Positions 16,588 to 23,838 of a DNA stretch of 64,000 nucleotides are shown here, in pieces. The DNA is taken from positions 372,001 to 436,000 of the forward strand of contig CAVQWX010000002.1 in NCBI GenBank assembly GCA_963717765.1, given 5' to 3'. The stretch is from JACDER01 sp963717765 (GTDB taxonomy: Bacteria; Actinomycetota; Thermoleophilia; Gaiellales; Gaiellaceae). The notes under the pieces were generated by a model that did no database searches, was not told the DNA's origin, and saw nothing but the letters and a program-made list of their open reading frames with translations. A program made the position numbers and the translations under genes. Each line of letters starts with the position of its first letter. Positions within the stretch are counted from its first letter, which is position 1.

Positions 16588-17168
16588 GAGGCGGCCGCCA
16601 CGTCCGCTGACGTCCTCAGGCCCAGCTCCGGCGCGATCGGCCGCATCGCGTCGATGATAAACGCGATGTGCTCGTCCAGGTCGACGCCGAGGTCCTCGGC
16701 ACCCTGGTAGACCTCGTCCCGGTGGACGCCGGCCGCGAACGACGGCTGCTTGAGCTTTTTGCGGACAGATTTCGGCGTGAGCGAGTCGATGCCGTCCGGG
16801 CGAACGAGCCCGCACGCGTGGACGAAGCCGGAGAGCTCGTCGCACGCGAAGAGCGTCTTCTTGAGCGGCGTGTCGCGGGGCATGTCGAGATGCTCGGCGT
16901 GCGACAGGATGGCCTCGACCATCTCCTCGGGATAGCCCTCCTCGCGCAGCATCGGCGCGCCGTCCTGCGGATGCTGGTCGAGGGTGGGGTGGATCTCCCA
17001 GTCGAAGTCGTGCAGCAACGCGACCGCGCCCCAGAGCTCCTCGTCCTCGCCGAAGCGCCGGGCGTAGGCGCGGACGGAGGCCTCGACCGCCAGCGCGTGG
17101 CGGCGCAGCGCCTCGCTCTGCGTGTGGCGCGTCAGCGTCTCCCAGGCTCGTTCGCGGGTGACTTCCAC
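16584..17168 (-). CDS. HD domain-containing phosphohydrolase
   Basis: A 194-aa HD-superfamily protein. The metal-binding pattern is visible: first His in RHALAVEASVRAYARRFG, the HD doublet in AVALLHDFDWE, a further His in ILSHAEHLD and Asp in FACDELSGFV. Related proteins hydrolyse nucleotides or phosphate esters; substrate unknown. GTG at 17168 is chosen because it begins just before the conserved helix and lies 10 nt after TACCCT in the murA divergent promoter. Ends in a GTGA overlap with the VOC gene. Confidence 0.87.
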   Translation of the reverse strand: MEVTRERAWETLTRHTQSEALRRHALAVEASVRAYARRFGEDEELWGAVALLHDFDWEIHPTLDQHPQDGAPMLREEGYPEEMVEAILSHAEHLDMPRDTPLKKTLFACDELSGFVHACGLVRPDGIDSLTPKSVRKKLKQPSFAAGVHRDEVYQGAEDLGVDLDEHIAFIIDAMRPIAPELGLRTSADVAAAS

Positions 17169-17189
17169 TTGACGCGCTAGGGTACCTCG
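17169..17189. promoter_or_regulatory. divergent promoter between HD gene and murA, shared TANNNTA
   Basis: tagggta at 17178-17184. On plus it gives TAGGGT, 6 nt before the murA ATG (leaderless spacing). On minus it gives TACCCT, 10 nt before the HD-gene GTG. This is the third divergent pair in the window with a symmetrical seven-base element in a gap of about 20 bp. Confidence 0.5.
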
Positions 17190-18500
17190 ATGGCTGGAAC
17201 GGCCGTCGCGGACACGCTTACCGAAGCATTCCTCATCGAGGGCGGAAGGCGCCTCGAGGGGCGTGTGCGCGCGGCCGGAAACAAGAACGCTGCTCTGCCG
17301 CTGCTCGCCGCGTGCGTGCTCGCGGGGGAGGAAGTCCGCCTGGAGAACGTGCCGCGCATCCGCGACGTCGAGACGATGATGGCGCTCCTCGACGACATCG
17401 GCGGCGAAGCCGAGTGGACAGGCCCGAACGAGGTACGCGTAAACAGCATCGCTGCGAGTCGCCACGAGCTCTCGGAGGCGCTGTGCAGCCGCATGCGCGC
17501 CTCGATCCTGCTCGCAGGGCCGCTCCTGGCCCGCTTCGGGTCCGCCGTCGTCCCCGCTCCGGGCGGGGATCCAATCGGCCGCCGCCGCCTCGACGTCCAC
17601 ATGCACGCGCTCGCCGAGCTCGGCGCCGACGTCCGCTACGCCCAGCCCTTCGAGTTTCGCGCAGAGCGGCTGACGGGCAAGCGCATCTACCTGGACGAGC
17701 CCAGCGTGACCGGGACGGAGAACGCGATCATGGGCTCTGTCACGGCCGAGGGCGAGACCGTCCTCGTCAACGCTGCCAGCGAGCCGCACGTCCAGGATCT
17801 CTGTCACTTCCTCGTGTCGCTGGGCGCGCGTATCGAGGGAATCGGGTCGAACACGCTGCGTATCAAAGGCGTGCGCGAGCTGGGCGGAGGCACCTGGCGC
17901 ATCTGCCCCGACCACGTCGAGGTCGGAAGCTTCATCGGCTGCGCCGCGGTGACCGGCGGAGACGTGACCATCGACGAGTGCCGTCCCGACGACCTCGTCT
18001 CCATCCTGCCCGCCTTCGAACGGCTGGGGATCAGGGTCGAGGTAGGCGAGACGAGCATCCGGGTTCCTCCCGGGCAGGAACTGGTGGTGCGCAGGGACCT
18101 CGGCTCGATGATCCCCAAGATCGAGGATGGCCCCTGGCCGGCCTTCCCCGCCGACCTCACCTCGATCGCGCTCATCGTCGCGACGCAGGCGAAGGGCGAG
18201 ATCCTCATCTTCGAGAAGATGTTCGAGAGCAGGCTGTTCTTCGTGGACAAGCTCAGCAACATGGGCGCGCGCGTGATCCTGTGCGACCCGCACCGCGCTG
18301 TCGTCGTCGGGCCCTCGCACCTGTACGGGCAGAGGATGGACAGTCCCGACGTCCGCGCCGGCTGGGCCATGCTGATAGCCGCGCTGTGCGCGGAAGGGCA
18401 ATCGCGGATCGGGAACATCCGCTGGATCGACCGCGGGTACGAGCGGGTGGACGAGCGGCTGCGGTCGCTCGGCGCGCAGATCGAGAGGGTGGAGGCGTGA
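17190..18500 (+). CDS. murA: UDP-N-acetylglucosamine 1-carboxyvinyltransferase, Cys-to-Asp variant
   Basis: First committed step of peptidoglycan synthesis: transfers enolpyruvate from PEP to UDP-GlcNAc. A 436-aa EPSP-synthase-type fold with GNKNAALPLLAA (substrate Lys/Asn) near residue 30, MRASILLAGPLLARFG, and the active-site loop PAPGGDPIGRRRLDVH. In E. coli that loop holds Cys115; here the residue is Asp, as in mycobacterial and chlamydial MurA, a change known to give intrinsic fosfomycin resistance. The C-terminal substrate loop LTSIALIVATQAKGE is intact. Heads a tightly overlapping operon running to rluD; promoter TAGGGT lies 6 nt upstream. Confidence 0.95.
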   Translation: MAGTAVADTLTEAFLIEGGRRLEGRVRAAGNKNAALPLLAACVLAGEEVRLENVPRIRDVETMMALLDDIGGEAEWTGPNEVRVNSIAASRHELSEALCSRMRASILLAGPLLARFGSAVVPAPGGDPIGRRRLDVHMHALAELGADVRYAQPFEFRAERLTGKRIYLDEPSVTGTENAIMGSVTAEGETVLVNAASEPHVQDLCHFLVSLGARIEGIGSNTLRIKGVRELGGGTWRICPDHVEVGSFIGCAAVTGGDVTIDECRPDDLVSILPAFERLGIRVEVGETSIRVPPGQELVVRRDLGSMIPKIEDGPWPAFPADLTSIALIVATQAKGEILIFEKMFESRLFFVDKLSNMGARVILCDPHRAVVVGPSHLYGQRMDSPDVRAGWAMLIAALCAEGQSRIGNIRWIDRGYERVDERLRSLGAQIERVEA

Positions 18501-18997
18501 ACACGCAGCTCATGGCGCGCCTGACCGTGGACGGCACCGGCGACGTCAGCGTCGACACCGGCCTGCCCACCCTCGACCACCTCCTTGGCGAGCTCGCCCG
18601 ATACGGACGCTTCGACCTGGTACTCGAGATCGCTCCTGACAGCCCCCAGGCACAGATCGAGTCGACGGGCCGCGCACTCGGCGAGGCACTTCATGTGGCG
18701 CTCCGCGAGCGAGGCGCGCGCGGCCATGCGGTCGGCGCCGTTCCCGCGGGCGAAGCGCTTGCATCGGTCGCGCTGGACCTGGCTGACCAGCCGCGGGTCG
18801 TCTCGAACGTCGACCTCTCGAGTGTCCACGTCGCAGGGCTCGGCGGGGACGTGATCGCACGGTTCCTCGACGAGCTCGCAGGCGCTGCCGGAATCGTCCT
18901 GCACGTCCGGCTCGCGCACGGAGAGGACGAGCGCCATGTGCTCGACTCGATCTTCAAGGCGCTCGGCGCGGCGCTCGGGGAGGCGTCCCGCCCGTGA
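18497..18997 (+). CDS. imidazoleglycerol-phosphate dehydratase (HisB)-like protein lacking metal ligands
   Basis: A 166-aa protein with the repeated IGPD fold. The first half has TGLPTLDHLLGELARYGRFD and STGRALGEALHVAL, the second ALDLADQPRVV and HVLDSIFKALGAAL. The Mn-binding motifs of true HisB are degraded. The DHHTVED motif reads SPQAQIES (the His-His pair is Pro-Gln), the second DHHxVE motif reads ERHVLD, and the catalytic MDE motif reads AGE. It is also shorter than HisB (about 195 aa). Histidine-biosynthetic activity is therefore unlikely, and no other his gene is nearby. Overlaps murA and ridA by GTGA. Confidence 0.82.
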   Translation: MNTQLMARLTVDGTGDVSVDTGLPTLDHLLGELARYGRFDLVLEIAPDSPQAQIESTGRALGEALHVALRERGARGHAVGAVPAGEALASVALDLADQPRVVSNVDLSSVHVAGLGGDVIARFLDELAGAAGIVLHVRLAHGEDERHVLDSIFKALGAALGEASRP

Positions 18998-19377
18998 AGG
19001 AGATCGTCCGGACCGAAGCCGCGCCAGCCCCGTTCCAGGGGGCTCCCTATTCGCAGGCGATCGTCAGCGGCGGCTTCGTGTTCGTCTCGGGGCAGCTGTC
19101 GCTCCGGCCGGACCACGCGGAGATCGTGGGGGAGACCATCCAGGAGCAGACCGAGCAGGTGTTCGCGAATCTCGGCGCGATCCTCGAGGCGGCCGGGTCG
19201 GGCCTGGACAAGCTCGTGAAGACGACCGTGTATCTGGTCGACCTCAACGAGTTCCAGGGGATGAACGAGGTCTACGCGCGCCATGTCGGCGACCGGCCGC
19301 CGGCGCGCGCGACGGTCGAGATCTCCGCGCTGCCCGCCGGCGCGAAGGTCGAGATCGAAGCGATAGCCGAGCTGTAG
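18994..19377 (+). CDS. ridA: RidA family protein (reactive enamine/imine deaminase)
   Basis: A 127-aa YjgF/YER057c/UK114-family protein, expected to be a trimer that hydrolyses reactive enamine/imine intermediates released by PLP enzymes. Signature features: GAPYSQAIVSGGFVFVSGQL at the N-terminus, QTEQVFANLGAILEAAGS in the helix, and the C-terminal RPPARATVEISALPAGAKVE with the substrate-binding Arg and Glu. GTG start overlaps the hisB-like stop. The cca start follows 2 nt after its stop. Confidence 0.93.
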   Translation: MKEIVRTEAAPAPFQGAPYSQAIVSGGFVFVSGQLSLRPDHAEIVGETIQEQTEQVFANLGAILEAAGSGLDKLVKTTVYLVDLNEFQGMNEVYARHVGDRPPARATVEISALPAGAKVEIEAIAEL

Positions 19378-19379
19378 GC

Positions 19380-20576
19380 GTGGACATCGAGCGCTACCTC
19401 GGGGCCGAGCTCGACCGGGCCCTCGGCCGGGTGGCGGAGCCGTACGCCGGTGTGTACCTGGTCGGAGGGACCGTCCGCGACATCCTGCTGGGCCGGCCGA
19501 ACTTCGACGTGGACGTCGCGGTCGCGGGCGACGCGATCGAGCTCGCGGGTGCGCTCGCCGCGGAGCTGGGCGGCCGTTGCCGTCCGCACGGCCAGTTCGG
19601 CACCGCGGCCGTCCTGTACGGGGACGGGAAGCACGTCGACGTCGTCACCGCCCGGCGTGAGACATACGCGCAGCCCGCGGCGCTCCCCACGGTGGAGGCG
19701 GCCGGGATCGAGGAAGACCTCTTCCGGCGCGACTTCACGGTCAACGCCATGGCGATCGGCCTCAAAGGGGACGACCACGGCCGTCTCGTCGACCCCTTCG
19801 GCGGCCAAAAGGATCTCGAGGCGGGAACGATCCGCATCCTGCACGACCGGTCCTTCGTCGACGACCCGACGCGTATCTTCCGCGCCGTCCGCTACGAGAG
19901 CCGTTTCGGCTTCCGCATGGACGAGCACACCGAGGCGCTGGCGCGCGAAGGTGTGGCCGGCATCGGGCTCCTCTCGGGCGCGCGCCTGCGCGAGGAGTTG
20001 CTGGAGCTCTTGGAGGAGGAACAAGCCCCGCCGTCCATCGTTCGGCTCGGGGATCTCGGCGTGGTGCCGGCGACCGAGGCGACCGCAAAGCTCTTCACAC
20101 GGCTGCGTGAGCTCGATCGCCGCTACGGGCTCGACGTCCCGGACTGGCGGCTCGGCCTCGCGGCACTCGGTCTTGGTCTGCCCTCCGCAGAGGTCGCGCC
20201 GTTTCTCGAGCGGTTGCAGCTTCGGCGGCGCGACGCGCGCCACATCAACGCGGCGATCGAGGACGGACCGCAGCTGGTGGAACAGCTGCGCGACGGCGGC
20301 CTGACGGCGTCGGAGATCGTGGCACTCGCGGAGCCCGACCACCCCGATGCGCCGCTCCTGGCGCTCGCCCTCGACGACCAGCAGGCGCTGCACGAGTACT
20401 TCGACCGGCTGCAGCACGTGAAGCTGCACATCGGGGGCGCCGACCTCGCCGACCTCGGGCTCGGAGAATCGCCGCGGGTGGGGGAGATCCTCGCCGAGCT
20501 GCGGCGGCGGAAGCTGAACGGCGAGCTCGACGGCCGGGAGTCGGAGCTCGCCGCCGCGCGGGAGCTGCTCGAATGA
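19380..20576 (+). CDS. cca: CCA tRNA nucleotidyltransferase / poly(A) polymerase family protein
   Basis: Class II nucleotidyltransferase that adds or repairs 3'-CCA on tRNAs; the tRNA-Pro gene in this window lacks an encoded CCA, so such an enzyme is needed. The head domain shows YLVGGTVRDILLGRPNFDVD with the GG and DxD catalytic elements, RRDFTVNAMAIGL (base-selecting region) and LVDPFGGQKDLEAGTIR, followed by DDPTRIFRAVR. A helical neck/body and a C-terminal helical domain follow. The 398-aa length fits. The GTG at 19380 is chosen because it starts 2 nt after the ridA stop. Overlaps pgeF by ATGA. Confidence 0.93.
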   Translation: MDIERYLGAELDRALGRVAEPYAGVYLVGGTVRDILLGRPNFDVDVAVAGDAIELAGALAAELGGRCRPHGQFGTAAVLYGDGKHVDVVTARRETYAQPAALPTVEAAGIEEDLFRRDFTVNAMAIGLKGDDHGRLVDPFGGQKDLEAGTIRILHDRSFVDDPTRIFRAVRYESRFGFRMDEHTEALAREGVAGIGLLSGARLREELLELLEEEQAPPSIVRLGDLGVVPATEATAKLFTRLRELDRRYGLDVPDWRLGLAALGLGLPSAEVAPFLERLQLRRRDARHINAAIEDGPQLVEQLRDGGLTASEIVALAEPDHPDAPLLALALDDQQALHEYFDRLQHVKLHIGGADLADLGLGESPRVGEILAELRRRKLNGELDGRESELAAARELLE

Positions 20577-21280
20577 CGCTTCGCTGGGAGGCTCCCGGCC
20601 CCTATGCGGTCGTCTTTACCACTCGGCAGGGCGGCGTGAGCCAAGGCCCGTTCGAGTCGCTCAACCTCGGCAAGGCGGTCGGGGACGAGCCCGAGCGCGT
20701 GGACGAGAACCGGCGCCGCGCCTGCGCCGAGGTGGAAGCCGACCCCGAAGCCCTGACGCTCAACCGGCAGCGGCATTCCACCACCGTCCACCGCGCCGAG
20801 CCGGGAAGCCGCGGTGTCCCCGGCGACGGCCTGTGGAGCGACGAGCCGGGCCAGCCCATGCTGGCGCTTTCGGCCGATTGCCTCACCATCGCCGTTGCCC
20901 GCTCGAACGGCGACCGGCCGGCGCTCGCCGTCCTCCATGCGGGCTGGCGCGGCCTCCTCGAAGGGATCGTCGAGTCGGGGTGTGCTGCGCTCGGCGACGC
21001 GAAGCTGGCGGCCGCCGTCGGGCCGGCGATCGGCCCCTGCTGCTACGAGGTCGGCCCGGAGGTTGCGGAGCCGTTCGAGGAGCGGTTCGGCGCGGGGCTC
21101 GTGCACGGCTGCAGGCTCGACCTGTGGTCGGCGGCCGAGCGAGCGCTTCGGGAGGCGGGCTGTGTGGACGTCCACCGCTTCGATCTCTGCACGCGCTGCA
21201 ATCCGGACCTCTTCTTCTCCGAGCGGCGGACGGGAAGGCCGCGCGGGACGCACGGCGTCCTCGGCCTTGTTAGGGGCTGA
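20573..21280 (+). CDS. pgeF: peptidoglycan editing factor PgeF / YfiH family purine nucleoside phosphorylase
   Basis: A 235-aa DUF152/YfiH-family protein. Family members act as purine nucleoside phosphorylases/deaminases and as editing factors that keep wrong amino acids out of peptidoglycan precursors. Motifs: TTRQGGVSQGPFESLNLG at the N-terminus, SADCLTIAVA (Cys ligand), LHAGWRGLLEGIV (His ligand), VGPAIGPCCYEVGPEV and FDLCTRCNPDLFFSERR. Metal ligands are intact. ATGA overlap with cca. Position between cca and yggS upstream of sepF is the common actinobacterial arrangement next to division genes. Confidence 0.93.
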   Translation: MTLRWEAPGPYAVVFTTRQGGVSQGPFESLNLGKAVGDEPERVDENRRRACAEVEADPEALTLNRQRHSTTVHRAEPGSRGVPGDGLWSDEPGQPMLALSADCLTIAVARSNGDRPALAVLHAGWRGLLEGIVESGCAALGDAKLAAAVGPAIGPCCYEVGPEVAEPFEERFGAGLVHGCRLDLWSAAERALREAGCVDVHRFDLCTRCNPDLFFSERRTGRPRGTHGVLGLVRG

Positions 21281-21860
21281 GGAAGTCCGCGAGCGCTACG
21301 AGCGCATCCGCGGCGAGGTCGGCCCGGATGTGACCGTGGTCGCTGCGACGAAGTACGTATCCCTCGAGGACATGGCGGTCCTGGTCGACGCGGGGATCGA
21401 CGTCGTCGGCGAGAACCGCGCACAGGACCTCGAGGCCAAGCACGAGCGCTACCGCGGCGCTTTCCGCTGGCATTTCATCGGACACCTGCAGAGCCGCAAG
21501 ACAAAGACGGTGAACGGGATCTGCGAGCTCGTCCATTCGCTGTCGAGCGAATCGGCGGCCCGGCGGCTGACCGTCCCCGCGCTCGTCGAGGTGAACCTCT
21601 CCGGCGAGGACTCGAAATCCGGGGTCGCACCCGAGGGGCTGGAGGCCCTCCTGGGCGCGTATGGGGACGTCCGCGGCCTGATGACGATGCCGCCGCCCGT
21701 TCACGACCCTGAAGACTCGCGTCCATACTTCCACCGGCTGCGCGAGCTGGCCGAAACCCATGGTTTGCGGGAGCTTTCCATGGGGACGAGCCAGGATTAC
21801 CGCGTCGCCGTGGACGAGGGAGCGACCCTCGTTCGCCTTGGATCAGTCCTATACGGCTGA
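21267..21860 (+). CDS. YggS family pyridoxal phosphate enzyme/PLP homeostasis protein
   Basis: Single-domain alanine-racemase-fold protein that binds PLP and buffers it. The PLP Lys is in VVAATKYVSLEDM. GENRAQDLEAKHERY, WHFIGHLQSRKTKTVNG, VEVNLSGEDSKSG, GLMTMPP and LSMGTSQDYRVAVDEG follow in family order, ending VRLGSVLYG. At about 197 aa it is shorter than typical YggS (220-230 aa) because the N-terminal helix is reduced. The TTG at 21267, overlapping pgeF by 14 nt, is the only standard start that includes EEVRERYERIRGEV. Confidence 0.9.
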   Translation: MLGAEEVRERYERIRGEVGPDVTVVAATKYVSLEDMAVLVDAGIDVVGENRAQDLEAKHERYRGAFRWHFIGHLQSRKTKTVNGICELVHSLSSESAARRLTVPALVEVNLSGEDSKSGVAPEGLEALLGAYGDVRGLMTMPPPVHDPEDSRPYFHRLRELAETHGLRELSMGTSQDYRVAVDEGATLVRLGSVLYG

Positions 21861-21884
21861 CCGGTGTGGTCAGCGGCTGAAGGC

Positions 21885-21907
21885 GGAGCCGGGCTTTGCC
21901 CGGCGTA
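21885..21907. repeat. GC hairpin with GGGC-TTT-GCCC core
   Basis: Perfect 7-bp stem GCCGGGC (21888-21894), TTT loop, GCCCGGC (21898-21904), just after yggS. The core GGGCTTTGCCC is the same as in the hairpins at 7891 and in the minus strand of the 48.7-49.0 kb tandem repeat. It could end transcription of the murA-yggS run, although no T-tract follows. Confidence 0.6.
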
Positions 21908-21950
21908 GCCTGGAACCTGATCGAATCTGAGTGGAGCGAAGGAGGGGGAA

Positions 21951-21977
21951 CACGGGGGAACCATGGGTTCCCCCGTG
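21951..21977. repeat. 27-nt palindrome, copy 2
   Basis: Arms CACGGGGGAACC (21951-21962) and GGTTCCCCCGTG (21966-21977) around ATG. Aligns end to end with the palindrome at 7154-7180, with a paired compensatory change at positions 2 and 26. Lies 38 bp before the sepF start. Confidence 0.85.
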
Positions 21978-21999
21978 ATTATCAGTCCTCTACGGGCGG

Positions 22000-22005
22000 T
22001 AAGAT
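22000..22005 (+). promoter_or_regulatory. possible sepF -10 element
   Basis: TAAGAT at 22000-22005, 9 nt before the sepF ATG. This suggests that sepF has its own, nearly leaderless transcript beyond the hairpins that follow yggS. Confidence 0.35.
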
Positions 22006-22014
22006 TCCGCCGCA

Positions 22015-22563
22015 ATGGGATTCTCGGACGTCTGGAACCGAACGCTTGTCTACTTCGGCATCGCCGAGGAGGAAGACTGGGACGAGGACGGCTATGCCAC
22101 CAACGAGGAGCTCGAGCGCTCCTACGGTGAGCGGCCGAACGTGCGCCGGCTGTCGCCGCGCCGCCAGCGACAGCCCGAGTTCGAGGAGTGGACGGACGAC
22201 GCCGCCGCGCAGACGCAGGTCGTCCGGCCCGAGCGGCTCCGCCGGGTTCCACCCACGGCTGCGCCGGCCCAGTCGGGAGCATCCGTCCGTGTTCACCTCG
22301 TCCTCCCGCGCAGCTTCAACGACGCCCAGCAGATCGCCGACAAGTTCAAGGAGGCCATCCCGGTCATCCTCAACCTCCAGAGCTCCGACCAGGAGCTGTC
22401 CAAGCGGTTGATCGACTTCTCCAGCGGCCTCACGTACGCGCTCGACGGGGGGATGCAGAGGATCGCGGACAAGGTGTTCCTGCTCACGCCGCGAAACGTC
22501 GAGGTCTCCGCCGAAGAGCGCGCCAAGCTCCTAGAACGCGGCGGCTTCTTCAACCAGGCCTAG
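22015..22563 (+). CDS. sepF: cell division protein SepF
   Basis: Cytosolic Z-ring anchor that binds FtsZ and the membrane; in actinobacteria it replaces FtsA/ZipA. A 182-aa protein with an N-terminal amphipathic segment (MGFSDVWNRTLVYFGI), an acidic/Arg-rich linker and the C-terminal SepF domain from about residue 90. That domain reads VRVHLVLPRSFNDAQQIADK, DQELSKRLIDFSSGLTYALDG, and KVFLLTPRNVEVSAEER. Length and architecture match Mycobacterium SepF. Followed by yggT and divIVA, as in many actinobacterial division clusters. Confidence 0.95.
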   Translation: MGFSDVWNRTLVYFGIAEEEDWDEDGYATNEELERSYGERPNVRRLSPRRQRQPEFEEWTDDAAAQTQVVRPERLRRVPPTAAPAQSGASVRVHLVLPRSFNDAQQIADKFKEAIPVILNLQSSDQELSKRLIDFSSGLTYALDGGMQRIADKVFLLTPRNVEVSAEERAKLLERGGFFNQA

Positions 22564-22728
22564 CGTCCCTGGCCGGCGGCTTCCGGCGGCCGGCGGAGCC
22601 GCCCTCCGGAAACCGCCTGACGCCGCTCGCGGCAGGATGCGGCGCCGGCGCTTGGCCGTGCCAGCTTGCACTGTCCTGCGCGCTGCGGCTGGCCTCCTTT
22701 GCGAGCGACGTCCCAGAAACGCTAGGCC
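22557..22728. repeat. 172-bp segment bounded by imperfect 16-bp inverted repeats
   Basis: The left arm (22557-22572, GGCCTAGCGTCCCTGG) and right arm (22713-22728, CCAGAAACGCTAGGCC) are reverse complements at 14 of 16 positions. The left arm contains the sepF stop codon. The interior is GC-rich, with smaller palindromes (TTCCGG...CCGGAA near 22580-22612), and has no convincing gene. It fills almost the whole sepF-yggT gap. It could be a small miniature-element-like insertion or a large structured terminator region. Confidence 0.5.
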
Positions 22729-22768
22729 ACGCGTAGGAACCAACGGCTTCTAGCAGAATCCAGCCTGG

Positions 22769-23071
22769 ATGGGCGCCTTCGGTCTGCTCGCGGACGTGAT
22801 CTCCGGGATCCAGAAATTCGTCTGGGTCTTCGTCCTCGTCTACGGGCTTGTCATCTTCGCGTACATCCTCATGTCCTGGATCCGCATGCCCTACTCGGTG
22901 TGGCTGAGCCGGATCCAGAAATTCCTGCGCGACACGTGCGAGCCGTACCTGAACCTCTTCCGCCGCGTCCTACCGCCGCTCGGGCCGCTCGATCTGTCGC
23001 CGATCGTCGCACTCGTCGCGCTGTACCTGGCCGGGCGGCTCGTGATCTACATCCTGGGAAGGTTCCACTAG
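22769..23071 (+). CDS. YggT family membrane protein
   Basis: A 100-aa integral membrane protein with two hydrophobic segments: VWVFVLVYGLVIFAYILMSW and LSPIVALVALYLAGRLVIYI. Between them is the family loop CEPYLNLFRRVLPPLGPLDL, with its Pro-rich FRRxxPPxG signature. YggT proteins lie beside division genes and are linked to membrane or osmotic functions, without a defined activity. The ATG at 22769 places a short cytosolic N-terminus before the first span. Located between sepF and divIVA. Confidence 0.92.
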   Translation: MGAFGLLADVISGIQKFVWVFVLVYGLVIFAYILMSWIRMPYSVWLSRIQKFLRDTCEPYLNLFRRVLPPLGPLDLSPIVALVALYLAGRLVIYILGRFH

Positions 23072-23096
23072 CGGCACGTCGAACACGGGAAGCGAG

Positions 23097-23525
23097 ATGT
23101 CGCTTTCGCCTGCGGAAATCCGGCATGCCGAGCTCGATCGTGGCCTGTTCGGCTACAAGCGCTCGACGGTGGACGACCTACTCGACGAGACCGTCAGGAG
23201 CTTCGAGCAGGTCTGGCGCGAGCGTGCCGACCTGGCGGACAAGGTCGAGCACCTCGAAGCCGAGATCATCCGCTTCCGCGAGCTCGAGAACCTCCTGCGG
23301 ACGACGCTCGTCTCCGCCGAGCGCGCCTCGCACGAGCTGCGCGCACAGGCACGCAAGGAGGCCGAGCTGATCGTCTCAGATGCGCAGAACGAAGCTCGGA
23401 GCCTGGTCCGTGACGCGCGCGCCCAACGCGAGCGGCTCGTCGCCGAGTCGAATCGCATCAAGGGAATGCTGCGCGCGGCGCTCGAGACGGTCGAGCAGGG
23501 CACCGCCAACGCCAAGGCGGCCTGA
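23097..23525 (+). CDS. DivIVA domain-containing protein (Wag31-like)
   Basis: A 142-aa cell-pole/septum scaffold protein. The N-terminal membrane-binding DivIVA motif is ELDRGLFGYKRSTVDDLLDE, then a continuous coiled coil (LADKVEHLEAEIIRFREL; ARKEAELIVSDAQNEA) to the C-terminus. It is shorter than Wag31 (about 260 aa), keeping only part of the second coil, so it may be a specialised or minimal DivIVA. It follows sepF-yggT, consistent with a role in septum placement or polar growth. Confidence 0.9.
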   Translation: MSLSPAEIRHAELDRGLFGYKRSTVDDLLDETVRSFEQVWRERADLADKVEHLEAEIIRFRELENLLRTTLVSAERASHELRAQARKEAELIVSDAQNEARSLVRDARAQRERLVAESNRIKGMLRAALETVEQGTANAKAA

Positions 23526-23543
23526 GACTCGCAAACTCGCAGA

Positions 23544-23549
23544 TATCCT
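23544..23549 (+). promoter_or_regulatory. possible -10 element for the DUF167 gene
   Basis: TATCCT at 23544-23549, 7 nt before the ATG at 23557. This is the same hexamer and spacing as before pgsA (42224-42229), suggesting a leaderless internal promoter. Confidence 0.4.
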
Positions 23550-23556
23550 GTCCTCG

Positions 23557-23838
23557 ATGAAGGCCGGCGCGCGAATCCGTGTGAAGGTGACCCCGGGAGC
23601 TGACAGGACGGAGCTGATCGGTTGGCACGGTGACGCCTGGCGGATCCGGGTCGCGTCCGCCCCGGAGCGCGGACGGGCGAACGACGCGGCGCTCCGATTC
23701 CTCGCCGAGACGCTCTCGCTGCCGCGGCGCAACCTGAGCGTCGTCGCCGGACACACTGCGCGCGACAAGCTCGTCGCCGCGGACGGGATCAGTGCGGCGG
23801 AGGCCGAGTCGAGGCTGCGGAGGAGCGCGACTCGATGA
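23557..23838 (+). CDS. DUF167 (YggU) family protein
   Basis: A 93-aa alpha/beta protein of the DUF167/YggU family; no biochemical role is established. Diagnostic motifs are RIRVKVTPGADRTELIG at the N-terminus and SAPERGRANDAALRFLAETL in the middle, ending KLVAADGISAAEAESRL. Genes of this family commonly follow yggT, as here. The ATG at 23557 gives the typical length. ATGA overlap with the next (DksA-like) gene. Confidence 0.92.
   Translation: MKAGARIRVKVTPGADRTELIGWHGDAWRIRVASAPERGRANDAALRFLAETLSLPRRNLSVVAGHTARDKLVAADGISAAEAESRLRRSATR

Noticed and set aside
18497..18997. Functional histidine-biosynthetic HisB
   Set aside because: Metal-binding His pairs and the catalytic Asp are replaced, and no other his gene is adjacent.
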